26,221 nucleotides of DNA from an uncultured Granulicatella sp. (GTDB lineage: Bacteria; Bacillota; Bacilli; Lactobacillales; Aerococcaceae): positions 1 through 26,221 of the forward strand of contig NZ_CALHIF010000025.1 of the NCBI RefSeq assembly GCF_938030755.1, read 5' to 3'. Every line of letters begins with the position of its first letter. Positions within the stretch are counted from its first letter, which is position 1. Below, piece by piece: positions 7,100 through 15,897 of the stretch. Below the pieces are notes generated by a model. The model did no database searches. It was not told where the DNA came from and was given only the letters and a program-made list of their open reading frames with translations. Position numbers and translations under genes: made by a program.

Positions 7100-7972
7100 A
7101 TGAATAACATTTCTTTAGAAAATAAATTTTTAAAGGTCAGAGTAAAACTTTTTGGGGCAGAATTAACTTCTGTTTTTGATAAAGAGACCCATACAGAATA
7201 TATGTATCAACCAGATGGAATTCATTGGAATAAACAATCTCCAATTTTGTTTCCGAATATTGGTGCTATTAGAAACAATTCTTTTTCCTACAAAGGGAAT
7301 GATTACGAAGCTAGAAAACATGGTTTTGCTCGTGACTATGCGTTTGAATTAGAGGAAAAAGGAAGTGATTTTGCCACTTTCTTACTCACGAATGAGATGA
7401 TCGAGGAAAATTATCCTTTTGATTTTCAATTGCGCCTAAAATACACTTTAAATGGTCGTCAATTAGATATGAGTTATTTCGTTACTACCAAAAGTTCTGA
7501 AATGTACTTTGCAATAGGTGGTCATCCAGCTTTTCGAGTACCGCTCGAAGAGGGATTGTCTTTTGAGGATTATCGAATTCAATTTGATTCGGATAGTTCT
7601 ATTCGTAAACTTGAATTAGAGATACCCTATCTTGCTTCACTAGAAGGAATTTCGTATCCTGAAAGAGAATTTACATTACACCATGATTTATTTACGAATG
7701 ATGTATTATTATTTAAATCCAATTCCTCTCATTTTAGTGGTAAGTTGTATTCACAAAAGGGGAATAGAAGTGTAACCGTACTTTTAAATGGGATTGAAGC
7801 ATTGGGGGTATGGACTATGCTTGATGATTCTCCTTTTGTTTGTTTTGAACCTTGGGATGGGTATCCAGACTTGGCGAATGATTTCACGCAAAATTTAGAA
7901 GAAAAAAAGAATGTCTTGCGAATCACTAACAAGACACCCTATCAATCTACTGCAGGCTTTATTTTCGAATAA
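7100..7972 (+). CDS. Aldose 1-epimerase family protein (LacX-like)
   Basis: The 290-residue protein matches the LacX/YihR branch of the galactose mutarotase superfamily, which interconverts alpha and beta anomers of sugars or sugar phosphates in the cytoplasm. Seen in the sequence: SPILFPNIGAI near the N-terminus, the first catalytic-type His in KHGFARD (His74), the second in IGGHPAFRVP (His142), and the general base Glu in FEPWDG (Glu250). The enzyme is therefore probably active; its natural sugar is unknown. It starts 15 bases after codY behind AGAGGCG and is probably co-transcribed with the operon. A strong palindromic terminator ends it. In other genera LacX-type genes sit in lactose operons, but here there is no sugar operon next to it. 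Confidence 0.88.
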   Translation: MNNISLENKFLKVRVKLFGAELTSVFDKETHTEYMYQPDGIHWNKQSPILFPNIGAIRNNSFSYKGNDYEARKHGFARDYAFELEEKGSDFATFLLTNEMIEENYPFDFQLRLKYTLNGRQLDMSYFVTTKSSEMYFAIGGHPAFRVPLEEGLSFEDYRIQFDSDSSIRKLELEIPYLASLEGISYPEREFTLHHDLFTNDVLLFKSNSSHFSGKLYSQKGNRSVTVLLNGIEALGVWTMLDDSPFVCFEPWDGYPDLANDFTQNLEEKKNVLRITNKTPYQSTAGFIFE

Positions 7973-7976
7973 AGGA

Positions 7977-8006
7977 AAAGACACTAAGTAATTACTTAGT
8001 GTCTTT
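7977..8006. terminator. Perfect palindromic bidirectional terminator
   Basis: The 15-base arms 7977-7991 and 7992-8006 are exact reverse complements (AAAGACACTAAGTAA and its complement). The plus-strand side is followed by a T-rich run (8004-8014), and the region before it is A-rich, which serves the opposite strand. It terminates the epimerase gene on the plus strand and plsY on the minus strand. The plsY stop codon lies exactly at the centre of the palindrome, so the last codons of plsY form one arm. Confidence 0.9.
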
Positions 8007-8612
8007 ATTTTTTTGTTTCCAAGGCATTGGAACTTTATTTTCCGTTCCGTTTAAAATTCTTTGGATATTAGAGCGGTGTCGGTAAATAATAAAAATATCA
8101 ATTGCAAGTGCAAAAAGTGTTAGTGTCCAATCATTGAATAGTAAAGAAAGGAATACTCCTAAAGTGATAGTAACCATAGCAGTAAGGCTAACCATACGTG
8201 TAATTGCAAGTAGGCCTAAGAAAATAATAAGTCCATATAAAAGTAACAATGGTTGGTAGGCTAAAATCATTCCAGCAAAAGTAGCAACCGCTTTTCCTCC
8301 TTTAAATGAAGCAAAAATGGGGAAAGTATGACCGATAACTGCAAATGACGCAATCCACAATGGAGAAATATCAGGTTGCTTAAATACCGTTAAAGCAAGA
8401 ATCATCGCTAAGAATCCTTTAAAGATATCGCAGAATAAAACTAGAGAGCCAGCTTTTTTTCCTAAAACACGAAAAGCATTTGTTGAGCCTAAATTTCCAC
8501 TCCCAAAATGGCGGATATCTTTTTTAAAGAAATATTGACCAACCCATAATCCAGATGGAATCGAACCAAGTAAATATGCCACGATGGCACCAATTATAAA
8601 AGTAAATGACAT
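7992..8612 (-). CDS. plsY: Acyl-phosphate:glycerol-3-phosphate acyltransferase PlsY
   Basis: PlsY is a membrane enzyme that transfers the acyl group from acyl-phosphate (made by PlsX) to glycerol-3-phosphate, the first step of phospholipid synthesis. The 206-residue protein has about five to seven hydrophobic segments. The three conserved motifs are visible: GSIPSG near residue 16, GSGNLGSTNAFRVLG, and GHTFPIFASFKGGKAVAT. The C-terminal tail is polar (WKQKNKDTK). The start is supported by AAAAGGAG on the minus strand shortly upstream. The gene diverges from parE, with about 170 bases between start codons. A candidate minus-strand promoter (TTGTAA, 18 bases, TAAACT) lies around 8649-8678. Confidence 0.95.
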   Translation of the reverse strand: MSFTFIIGAIVAYLLGSIPSGLWVGQYFFKKDIRHFGSGNLGSTNAFRVLGKKAGSLVLFCDIFKGFLAMILALTVFKQPDISPLWIASFAVIGHTFPIFASFKGGKAVATFAGMILAYQPLLLLYGLIIFLGLLAITRMVSLTAMVTITLGVFLSLLFNDWTLTLFALAIDIFIIYRHRSNIQRILNGTENKVPMPWKQKNKDTK

Positions 8613-8723
8613 TAGTTTGACTTCTCCTTTTAAAAACAGTCTAAAAACAGTTTAACACAAAAACATTTTAACTTACAATTCTAATAAGAAATGTTATTAT
8701 AACGCTATTTATGAAGGGAAATC

Positions 8724-8752
8724 TTGCGAAAATATTTAAAAACAAGTATTAT
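8724..8752 (+). promoter_or_regulatory. Candidate promoter of parE-parC
   Basis: TTGCGA at 8724-8729 and TATTAT at 8747-8752 are separated by exactly 17 bases, a sigma-A type promoter. Transcription would start near 8759, followed by the ribosome binding site AAAAGGAGA at about 8767-8775 and ATG 8783. Confidence 0.6.
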
Positions 8753-8782
8753 AGATAAGATGATGAAAAAGGAGAGTATTAA

Positions 8783-10843
8783 ATGAGCAAAGTGACGAAT
8801 CAGTATAATGATGATGCGATTCAAGTTTTAGAAGGTCTTGAAGCTGTTCGTAAACGTCCAGGGATGTATATTGGATCAACTGACCATCGTGGACTTCATC
8901 ACTTAGCGTATGAAATTGTTGATAATGCTGTCGATGAAGCATTATCAGGTTACGCTACGAAAATTGAAGTAACAATTAATAAAGATCAATCCCTTTCAGT
9001 AAAAGATAATGGTCGTGGAATGCCAACGGGGAAACATGCTTCTGGGATTCCTACTATTCAGGTTATCTTTACTGTTTTACATGCAGGTGGTAAATTTGGT
9101 CAAGGTGGATATAAGACATCAGGTGGTCTTCACGGGGTAGGGGCTTCTGTAGTAAACGCCTTATCAGATTGGTTAACCGTAGAAGTTTTAAGAGATGGAA
9201 CGTTATATAAACAATCGTTTAAAAATGGTGGAGAACCAGTCGGGTCCGTTAAAAAAGAAAAAACGAGTCGTCGTGGATCAGGGACAACAGTAACATTTTT
9301 ACCAAGCGATAAGACTTTTTCAACAACGAATTGGTCATATGAGACTTTGGCAGAAAGATTAAGAGAATCAGCGTTCTTACTAAAAGGTCTTACAATTGTT
9401 TTAACAGATGAACGTACTGGAGAATCAGAGACTTTCCATTATGAGGAAGGGATTCGTGATTTCATCCAATACTTAAATGAAGAAAAAGATACATTATCTC
9501 CAGTTGTAGATTTTGAAAGCACAGTGGATGGTGTCGAAACTGAATTTGCATTCCAATATAACGATGGCTATTCAGAAACCATTTTATCTTTCGTTAACAA
9601 TGTACGTACAAAAGACGGCGGTACTCATGAAGTGGGAATGAAGAGTGCCTTAACAAAAGCGTTTAACGAATACGCACGTAAAGTTGGTCTTTTAAAAGAG
9701 AAAGACAAAAACTTGGAAGGTAGCGATGTCCGCGAAGGATTAACAGCGATTATTTCGCTTCGTATTCCTGAAGAAATTCTTCAATTTGAAGGACAAACAA
9801 AAGACAAGTTAGGGACACCTACTGCGCGAGGAATTGTTGATAATACGATTTCTGAGCAACTAGGTTTCTTCTTAACAGAGAACGGGGAAATTGCGCAAGA
9901 ATTAATCCGTAAAGCAATTAAGGCACGTGAAGCACGTGAAGCGAGTCGTAAGGCCCGTGAAGAGAGCCGTAATGGTAAGAAGGGGAAGAAGAAAGAAACA
10001 CTTCTTTCAGGTAAATTAACACCTGCACAGAGCAAGAATCCTAAAAAGAACGAACTTTACTTAGTAGAGGGAGATTCTGCTGGAGGTTCTGCAAAACAAG
10101 GACGTGACCGTAAGTTCCAAGCGATTCTTCCATTGCGTGGGAAAGTCATTAATACCGAGAAAGCATCGATTTCTGATATTCTGAAGAACGAAGAAATCAA
10201 TACGATTATCTATACGATTGGTGCGGGTGTTGGTAGTGACTTCAAGATTGAAGATTGTAACTATGACAAGATTGTCATTATGACCGATGCGGATACGGAT
10301 GGTGCGCACATTCAAGTGTTACTGTTAACATTCTTCTACCGCTATATGAAACCACTGATCGAAGCTGGAAAAGTGTATCTTGCCTTACCACCTTTATATA
10401 AGATTTCAAAAGGAACTGGTAAAAAGCAAGTTGTTGAATATGCGTGGACAGAAAAAGAACTTGAAGAAAAGACTAAATTAGTTGGAAAAGGCTACTTATT
10501 ACAACGTTATAAAGGTCTTGGGGAAATGAATGCAGACCAATTATGGGATACTACAATGAACCCAGATTCAAGAACGTTAATTCGAGTTGTAATCGATGAT
10601 AAAGCACAAGCAGAACGTCGTGTGAGCACATTGATGGGAAACAAAGTAGAACCTCGTCGTAAATGGATCGAGCGCCATGTTGAGTTTGGTCTAGAAGAAG
10701 ATAAGAGTATTTTAGAATCAGACGTAAACACGATTAGCACAACTGCTAATGTAAGAAAAGAAGAAAAGAAACCGTTAGTTAAGAAAAATGAAGCAACAAT
10801 TGATCATGTAGAACAATTGTCTTTATTAGGAGAGGAGGAATAG
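8783..10843 (+). CDS. parE: DNA topoisomerase IV subunit B (ParE)
   Basis: ParE is the ATPase subunit of topoisomerase IV, which decatenates daughter chromosomes. The 686-residue protein has the GHKL ATPase domain with EIVDNAVDEA (Asn48, Mg-binding), VKDNGRGMP, and the lid glycines in GGKFGQGGYKTSGGLHGVG. After the transducer domain, a basic linker rich in KAREAREASRKAREESR leads into the TOPRIM domain with EGDSAGGSAKQG (Glu429) and the DADTDGAH acidic cluster (Asp502, Asp504, Asp506). The immediate parC neighbour and the YIGSTD.RGLHHL block favour ParE over GyrB. It begins behind AAAAGGAGA; the stop is followed after one base by the parC start, so the two are coupled. Confidence 0.95.
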   Translation: MSKVTNQYNDDAIQVLEGLEAVRKRPGMYIGSTDHRGLHHLAYEIVDNAVDEALSGYATKIEVTINKDQSLSVKDNGRGMPTGKHASGIPTIQVIFTVLHAGGKFGQGGYKTSGGLHGVGASVVNALSDWLTVEVLRDGTLYKQSFKNGGEPVGSVKKEKTSRRGSGTTVTFLPSDKTFSTTNWSYETLAERLRESAFLLKGLTIVLTDERTGESETFHYEEGIRDFIQYLNEEKDTLSPVVDFESTVDGVETEFAFQYNDGYSETILSFVNNVRTKDGGTHEVGMKSALTKAFNEYARKVGLLKEKDKNLEGSDVREGLTAIISLRIPEEILQFEGQTKDKLGTPTARGIVDNTISEQLGFFLTENGEIAQELIRKAIKAREAREASRKAREESRNGKKGKKKETLLSGKLTPAQSKNPKKNELYLVEGDSAGGSAKQGRDRKFQAILPLRGKVINTEKASISDILKNEEINTIIYTIGAGVGSDFKIEDCNYDKIVIMTDADTDGAHIQVLLLTFFYRYMKPLIEAGKVYLALPPLYKISKGTGKKQVVEYAWTEKELEEKTKLVGKGYLLQRYKGLGEMNADQLWDTTMNPDSRTLIRVVIDDKAQAERRVSTLMGNKVEPRRKWIERHVEFGLEEDKSILESDVNTISTTANVRKEEKKPLVKKNEATIDHVEQLSLLGEEE

Positions 10844-10844
10844 T

Positions 10845-13313
10845 ATGAGTCAAATTCAAGACATTCAAGAATTGAATCTTGAAGATGTAATGGGTGACCG
10901 ATTTGGACGCTACTCTAAATACATTATCCAAGACCGTGCTCTTCCTGATATCCGCGATGGGTTAAAGCCCGTACAACGTCGAATTTTATATGCAATGTCT
11001 ATCGATGGAAACACAAGCGATAAACAATTCCGTAAATCAGCAAAAACAGTCGGAAATGTAATCGGTAATTTCCACCCGCACGGAGACTCTTCCGTTTATG
11101 AAGCAATGGTTCGTATGAGTCAAGATTGGAAGCTTCGTGATGTGTTAATTGAAATGCACGGGAATAACGGTAGTATGGATGGAGACCCTGCTGCTGCGAT
11201 GCGTTATACGGAAGCTCGTCTTTCTAAAATTTCAGAAGAATTGTTACGTGATTTAGATAAACAAACTATTGAATTTGTTTTAAACTTCGACGATACGGAA
11301 GAAGAACCGACTGTCCTTCCTGCGCGTTATCCAAACCTTCTTGTTAATGGAGCTACAGGGATTTCGGCTGGTTATGCTACAGAAATTCCTACTCATAATC
11401 TAGGTGAGGTCATTGATGCAACAATTCATGCTATCGATCATCCTAAATCTACTGTAAAAGAACTTATGCAGTTTGTGAAAGGTCCTGATTTCCCAACAGG
11501 AGGAATTATCCAAGGGATTGAAGAATTGGAACAAGCCTATGAAACCGGACGTGGTAAAGTAGTTATTCGTTCGAAAACGAAGATTGAGCCAATCAAAGGC
11601 GGTAAGACACAAATCATCATTACAGAAATTCCTTATGAAGTAAATAAAGCTTTATTAGTGAAGAAGATTGATGAAATCCGCTTAAATAAAAAGATTGACG
11701 GCATTGCAGAAGTGCGTGATGAATCGGATCGTACAGGACTTCAAATCGTTGTTGAATTGAAGAAAGAAGCCAATGCAGAAGGGATTTTAAACTACTTATT
11801 GAAGAATACAGACTTACAAGTCAACTATAACTTCAATATGGTCGCTATCGACGGGCGCCGTCCGGTACAAGTAGGATTAAAAACAATTCTAACTTCGTAT
11901 ATCAACTTCCAAAAAGAAGTGATTACGAGACGTACACAATATGACTTGAAGAAAGCACAAGATCGGCTGCATATCGTTGATGGTTTAATGAAAGCTTTAT
12001 CGATTCTTGATGAAGTGATTGCATTAATTCGTAACAGTAAAGATAAGAAACATGCTAAAGAACGTTTAGTGGAGACATATGACTTCACGATGATTCAAGC
12101 GGAAGCGATTGTAAGTTTACAATTATATCGTTTAACGAATACGGATATTACCATTCTTCAAAACGAAAAGCTTGATTTAAATGAGCAAATCGCAACTTTC
12201 TTAAGTATTTTAAAATCTGAAAAGATTCTTCTTCAAGTGATGAAGAGTGAACTTCGTGATTTAAAGAAAAAATATGCGACTCCTCGTTTAACGCAAATTC
12301 AAGCGGAAATTGAAGAAATTAAGATTGAAACTGAAGTGTTAGTCACGGAAGAAGAAGTCTATGTTGTCGCTACAAAACAAGGGTACTATAAACGTGTTAG
12401 TCCACGTTCGTTTGCTTCAAGTGCTCCAGAAGAAAACGGAATGCGTGAAGGGGACGAAGTCATTCTTTGTCAAAAAGCTTCAACGTTAGATAACTTAATT
12501 CTATTCACTTCAAAAGGAAATTATTTACACTTACCAGTACATGAAATTCCAGAAGCGAAATGGAAAGACGTTGGGAACCACTTAAGTCAATCTATTTCTT
12601 TAGGTAGCAACGAAGTCATTCTAACTGGATTCGTCAAAGCAAAAGATAGTGATGACTCTTATAAAGATTGGACGGTTGTCTTCTTTACAAAAGAAGGCTT
12701 AGTGAAACAAACGTTATTCAATGAGTTTACAACGTACCGTGGATACAAGACTCGTACAAGTAATGCGATGAAACTGAAGACTACAACGGATGAAGTTGTC
12801 AAAGTGGTTGTCACAAACCCAGAAGGATTAGAAGTATTTATAGTGACACACTGCGGGTTTGGTTTACGCTATGAATTAAGTGAAATTCCGGTAGTTGGTA
12901 CAGTAGCTAGTGGTGTGAAAGCAATCAATCTTCGTAAAGAGGACTTTGTTGCCGGAGCGATGGTTTACTTATTAGAACATAAAGTAGTTTCTGCCTTCCT
13001 TACAACACAACGAGGAGCTGTAAAACGATTCAATGTATTAGATATTTCAATGCTCACACGTGCAAAACGTGGATTGATGGTTTTACGAGAATTGAAGACA
13101 AAACCTCATCGTGTCGTGTTCTTAGATGGAGAAATCACTTCAAGCAGCGAATACACAATTGTTTCAGGAAATGGCGAAACAAAAGTAATCAGACCAATGG
13201 ATTTAACACTTGTAGATCGTACAAGTAATGGTTCAATGCTTCTAGGAGATAACGACCAGGAAGTAAAAGCTGTTTTAGTAAATTTTGATTATAATTCATT
13301 GAAAGAACAATAA
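10845..13313 (+). CDS. parC: DNA topoisomerase IV subunit A (ParC)
   Basis: ParC is the DNA-cleaving subunit of topoisomerase IV. The 822-residue protein carries the winged-helix breakage-reunion domain. The active-site tyrosine is Tyr121 in AAMRYTEARLS, and the quinolone-resistance region reads HPHGDSSVYEAMVRMS. The positions altered in resistant isolates of other species are Ser82 and Glu86 here, and both are the wild-type kind. A coiled-coil gate region (about residues 360-490, LDEVIALIRNSKDKKHAKERL and following) comes next, then the C-terminal beta-pinwheel with repeated G..K-type blades (ATKQGYYKRV, TTQRGAVKRF). The start follows parE by one base with GGAGAGGAGG upstream. A strong terminator ends the operon. 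Confidence 0.95.
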   Translation: MSQIQDIQELNLEDVMGDRFGRYSKYIIQDRALPDIRDGLKPVQRRILYAMSIDGNTSDKQFRKSAKTVGNVIGNFHPHGDSSVYEAMVRMSQDWKLRDVLIEMHGNNGSMDGDPAAAMRYTEARLSKISEELLRDLDKQTIEFVLNFDDTEEEPTVLPARYPNLLVNGATGISAGYATEIPTHNLGEVIDATIHAIDHPKSTVKELMQFVKGPDFPTGGIIQGIEELEQAYETGRGKVVIRSKTKIEPIKGGKTQIIITEIPYEVNKALLVKKIDEIRLNKKIDGIAEVRDESDRTGLQIVVELKKEANAEGILNYLLKNTDLQVNYNFNMVAIDGRRPVQVGLKTILTSYINFQKEVITRRTQYDLKKAQDRLHIVDGLMKALSILDEVIALIRNSKDKKHAKERLVETYDFTMIQAEAIVSLQLYRLTNTDITILQNEKLDLNEQIATFLSILKSEKILLQVMKSELRDLKKKYATPRLTQIQAEIEEIKIETEVLVTEEEVYVVATKQGYYKRVSPRSFASSAPEENGMREGDEVILCQKASTLDNLILFTSKGNYLHLPVHEIPEAKWKDVGNHLSQSISLGSNEVILTGFVKAKDSDDSYKDWTVVFFTKEGLVKQTLFNEFTTYRGYKTRTSNAMKLKTTTDEVVKVVVTNPEGLEVFIVTHCGFGLRYELSEIPVVGTVASGVKAINLRKEDFVAGAMVYLLEHKVVSAFLTTQRGAVKRFNVLDISMLTRAKRGLMVLRELKTKPHRVVFLDGEITSSSEYTIVSGNGETKVIRPMDLTLVDRTSNGSMLLGDNDQEVKAVLVNFDYNSLKEQ

Positions 13314-13324
13314 ATATTATAAAG

Positions 13325-13356
13325 AAAAGGACTTCCATTAGTATGGAAGTCCTTTT
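13325..13356. terminator. Bidirectional terminator between parC and the minus-strand operon
   Basis: AAAAGGACTTCCAT (13325-13338) and ATGGAAGTCCTTTT (13343-13356) form a perfect 14-base stem with a 4-base loop. The T-run on the right and the A-run on the left let it work on both strands, ending parC and the convergent gene at 13360. Confidence 0.88.
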
Positions 13357-13359
13357 GGT

Positions 13360-14568
13360 TTAGAAGTTAATTTCCGATGAATATTGAGAAGCAGCGTTCC
13401 AAAGTAGGTATTCTGTTACGCCAGCCTCTTTTAGTGCTTGAATTTCTTTGCTGATAATATCTGCGGTGTAGAGTTGATAATTTCCTTCACCAAGAAAATC
13501 TGCAGTGAACGCTTGAATCCACGGTCTTGAGATTGGGGAAGGGTTTAATGTCTTTATATAACCTTTTTCAATCACCATATAGCGTTTAACTATTTCATAT
13601 GGATTTTTATCAGGATCTTTTACATCTAAAGCATAATTCACCCAATGGCTTGGAAAAATCATAGGAGAGATGACATCTACTTTATCAGCAATATTAACAA
13701 ATTTTTGTCCGATACCACCGATTTTTGATTCAGTAATGGCATGGGCTAAAATATCAGCTGATAAATGAACACCATATGGTTGAAGTTTTTCGCGAATAAA
13801 TGCAACAAAGTCTGTAATCGCAGCAATACGGGCTTCATCATCATCTTTAATATGAGCATAATCACCTTTGTCATAGACTAAGTCATCCGAAACTGTTTCG
13901 AATCCAAGGGGAAAACGAACATAGTCTAATTGAATATCTTTAAATCCTGCTTTAGCGGCACCAATTGCAATTTCTGCAATATATTCCCAGTTTTCTTTAA
14001 GGAATGGATTGAGGAACGTTTCTCCATCATCTGTATACCATAGCTGGCCTAAAGCATTTTTAAATGAACGTTCAGGATTCTCTTTTGGAACAAATCGATC
14101 TCCAAAACATACAATACGAGCAATTGGATAGATTTGTTCTTTTTCGAGCCGTTTAAGAAGAGCAGTAGTATCTGGTACTTCATTAACAGTATGCTTCTTC
14201 ACTTGTTGATTATCAGTATCTAGAGGCATTGTAATTTGTCCATATCCATCACGAACATCAATTACTAGAGAGTTAATTGGAGTAGACTTAACGAACTGAA
14301 TCATATTTTCTAAGTCTTGTCCTTTGGCGCGAAACGCCTGTAAGTAAACTCCTTTGATTCCATCTTTAGGATATGGAATAGAAATACCCGAATCGTAAAT
14401 ATGTTCCTGAGGAATGTTAACTGGGACACGTAGTAAACTATTGGTTCTTAAATTTAATTTACTATCAGCAGCATCTTGTGCATTTGCCACAGAATTGAAA
14501 ACGAGTAGGGAACTAACAGACACAATCGTGAGCATACTTGTTATTAAAGTTTTTTTCTTCATTATCAT
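13360..14568 (-). CDS. Exported DUF4015 glycoside hydrolase-like protein
   Basis: The 402-residue protein has a signal peptide (KKKTLITSMLTIVSVSSLLVFNSVANA, cleavage probably after ANA near residue 30), so it acts outside the membrane. The mature part matches my memory of the DUF4015 (PF13200) putative glycoside hydrolase family, a TIM-barrel related to GH13. Supporting blocks are GIKGVYLQAFRAKG, NSLVIDVRDGYG, IYPIARIVCFGDRF, KDIQLDYVRFPLG and VDVISPMIFPSHW. Acidic residues in DVRDG and QLDYVRFP are likely active-site candidates. The substrate is unknown; a cell-wall or surface glycan is plausible. It overlaps the upstream lipoprotein gene by one base (TAATG), so they are translationally coupled. 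A second ATG two codons later (14562) is also possible. The function is inferred from the family only. Confidence 0.85.
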   Translation of the reverse strand: MIMKKKTLITSMLTIVSVSSLLVFNSVANAQDAADSKLNLRTNSLLRVPVNIPQEHIYDSGISIPYPKDGIKGVYLQAFRAKGQDLENMIQFVKSTPINSLVIDVRDGYGQITMPLDTDNQQVKKHTVNEVPDTTALLKRLEKEQIYPIARIVCFGDRFVPKENPERSFKNALGQLWYTDDGETFLNPFLKENWEYIAEIAIGAAKAGFKDIQLDYVRFPLGFETVSDDLVYDKGDYAHIKDDDEARIAAITDFVAFIREKLQPYGVHLSADILAHAITESKIGGIGQKFVNIADKVDVISPMIFPSHWVNYALDVKDPDKNPYEIVKRYMVIEKGYIKTLNPSPISRPWIQAFTADFLGEGNYQLYTADIISKEIQALKEAGVTEYLLWNAASQYSSEINF

Positions 14569-15206
14569 TACTCACCCTTTCCGTTATTCGCTAAACGAGC
14601 TTTTAGAATACGTATTGGTCTATCTAGCTCACTGATAGGAGAATTAATTGCTTCAATAATTTGTTGACGCTCGTTGGCAGAGCTATTCACTTGAATAATG
14701 AGCGCTTTTAATTCATCACTTGTTTGTTTTCCGCCAGAAATGCTAACGAAAAACTCAGCTTCTTTTTCTAATTGTTTTTGAGATAATTCAGAGTAGTTCT
14801 TTAAATGATTAACAATCGATTGAAGATTGGAAACTACAATTTGAATTTCTGCAGAAGGAAGATTTTTATCCTTCAAGTTACTTAGTCTAGTCGCATCATC
14901 TGACAAAATTTTGAGCGATTTTTGCATAGACTTCAACAATTGCTGACGTTCTTGAATATTGGTGAATACTTTACCCGTTTTCTTAGCATAAGTAGTCATC
15001 TTGTAATCTTCTTGGATATCCGCTTCCCAATCTGATTGCAACGAATTTTCTAACGCTTGAATGTCATTTAATTGTTGAACGACAACAGGTAAGGTATCTT
15101 GTACTTCTTGAACAGTAGATTTGGCACTTTTCTTTGTATTACCGCAAGCTCCTAAAAATAAGAACCCAGCGCTAATCAAGAATACCTTGGCTGCGATTTT
15201 TTTCAT
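14568..15206 (-). CDS. YkyA-like cell-surface lipoprotein
   Basis: The 212-residue protein begins with a lipoprotein signal (MKKIAAKVFLISAGFLFLGAC) whose lipobox LGAC puts the lipid-modified cysteine at residue 21. The rest is almost entirely helical and charged, with coiled-coil-like stretches (LLKSMQKSLKILSDDATRLSNLKDK; LKNYSELSQKQLEKEAEFF). This matches the YkyA-type putative cell-wall-binding lipoprotein family (PF10368), whose role is not established. It is first in an operon with the DUF4015 protein, which suggests the two work together at the cell surface. The start is supported by AAAAGGAG and a good promoter upstream. Family placement is from overall layout, so moderate confidence. 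Confidence 0.78.
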   Translation of the reverse strand: MKKIAAKVFLISAGFLFLGACGNTKKSAKSTVQEVQDTLPVVVQQLNDIQALENSLQSDWEADIQEDYKMTTYAKKTGKVFTNIQERQQLLKSMQKSLKILSDDATRLSNLKDKNLPSAEIQIVVSNLQSIVNHLKNYSELSQKQLEKEAEFFVSISGGKQTSDELKALIIQVNSSANERQQIIEAINSPISELDRPIRILKARLANNGKGE

Positions 15207-15244
15207 ATTACACTCCTTTTACAGTAATGCATTTTCTTGTTGAT

Positions 15245-15273
15245 ATTATACGTGCATTTTGATGATTTTTCAA
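15245..15273 (-). promoter_or_regulatory. Promoter of the ykyA-like/DUF4015 operon
   Basis: On the minus strand TTGAAA (complement of 15268-15273) and TATAAT (complement of 15245-15250) are separated by 17 bases. This is a near-consensus sigma-A promoter about 40 bases upstream of the lipoprotein start. Confidence 0.7.
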
Positions 15274-15379
15274 TCTTTTGGTTGATTTTTAGGACTTTCT
15301 CCCCATTTTTAGTTAAATTTACCCTTTTTCACCCCTTGAGTGGATAAAAGTATTTCAATTTAACATTATTTTCAGTTCG

Positions 15380-15408
15380 TTGACTAACCTTTGACTTCTT
15401 TGTACAAT
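15380..15408 (+). promoter_or_regulatory. Promoter of the lspA-rluD-pyrR operon
   Basis: TTGACT at 15380-15385 and TACAAT at 15403-15408 are spaced 17 bases apart. Transcription would begin near 15415, a short distance before GGAGAG and ATG 15439. Confidence 0.7.
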
Positions 15409-15438
15409 ACTATTATTGAATAGAAATGGAGAGTTGAA

Positions 15439-15888
15439 ATGGTTTTATATTTAATTTTAAGCGCTATACTCATTATTGCAGATCAACTAGTAAAATTATG
15501 GATTGTAAATAACTTTAACTTGCATGATGGAATGCAGGTTATTAATGGAATAGTGAGCTTATTATACGTCCGAAATACTGGAGCAGCTTGGGGGATGTTC
15601 GAAGGAAAGATGGTTTTCTTTTATGCAATCACTGCAGTAGCGGTTGGAACACTTTTATTTTTAATGTTTAAAGAAAAAGGAAAATCAAAATGGTTATTAA
15701 TAGCATACTCTTTAATTTTAGCTGGAGCTGTAGGAAACTTTATTGATCGTATTCGGTTAGGATATGTTGTCGATATGTTTAAGTTCGAATTTATTGATTT
15801 TCCAATCTTTAATGTTGCAGACATTTGTTTAACCTTCGGAGTAATCTTCTTATTCTATTATGTTATTTTTAAAGAACAATCAAAATAG
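15439..15888 (+). CDS. lspA: Lipoprotein signal peptidase (signal peptidase II)
   Basis: LspA is the membrane aspartic protease that removes the signal peptide of prolipoproteins after lipidation, for example from the lipoproteins encoded at 15206 and 23636. The 149-residue protein has four hydrophobic segments. The conserved blocks are ADQLVKLWI, VRNTGAAWGMF, GNFIDRIRLGYVVDMF and FNVADICLTFG. The catalytic pair should be Asp112 (VVDMF) and Asp128 (NVAD). It heads the lspA-rluD-pyrR operon with its own promoter. The stop is followed after nine bases by rluD. Confidence 0.95.
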   Translation: MVLYLILSAILIIADQLVKLWIVNNFNLHDGMQVINGIVSLLYVRNTGAAWGMFEGKMVFFYAITAVAVGTLLFLMFKEKGKSKWLLIAYSLILAGAVGNFIDRIRLGYVVDMFKFEFIDFPIFNVADICLTFGVIFLFYYVIFKEQSK

Positions 15889-15897
15889 GAGAACAAT

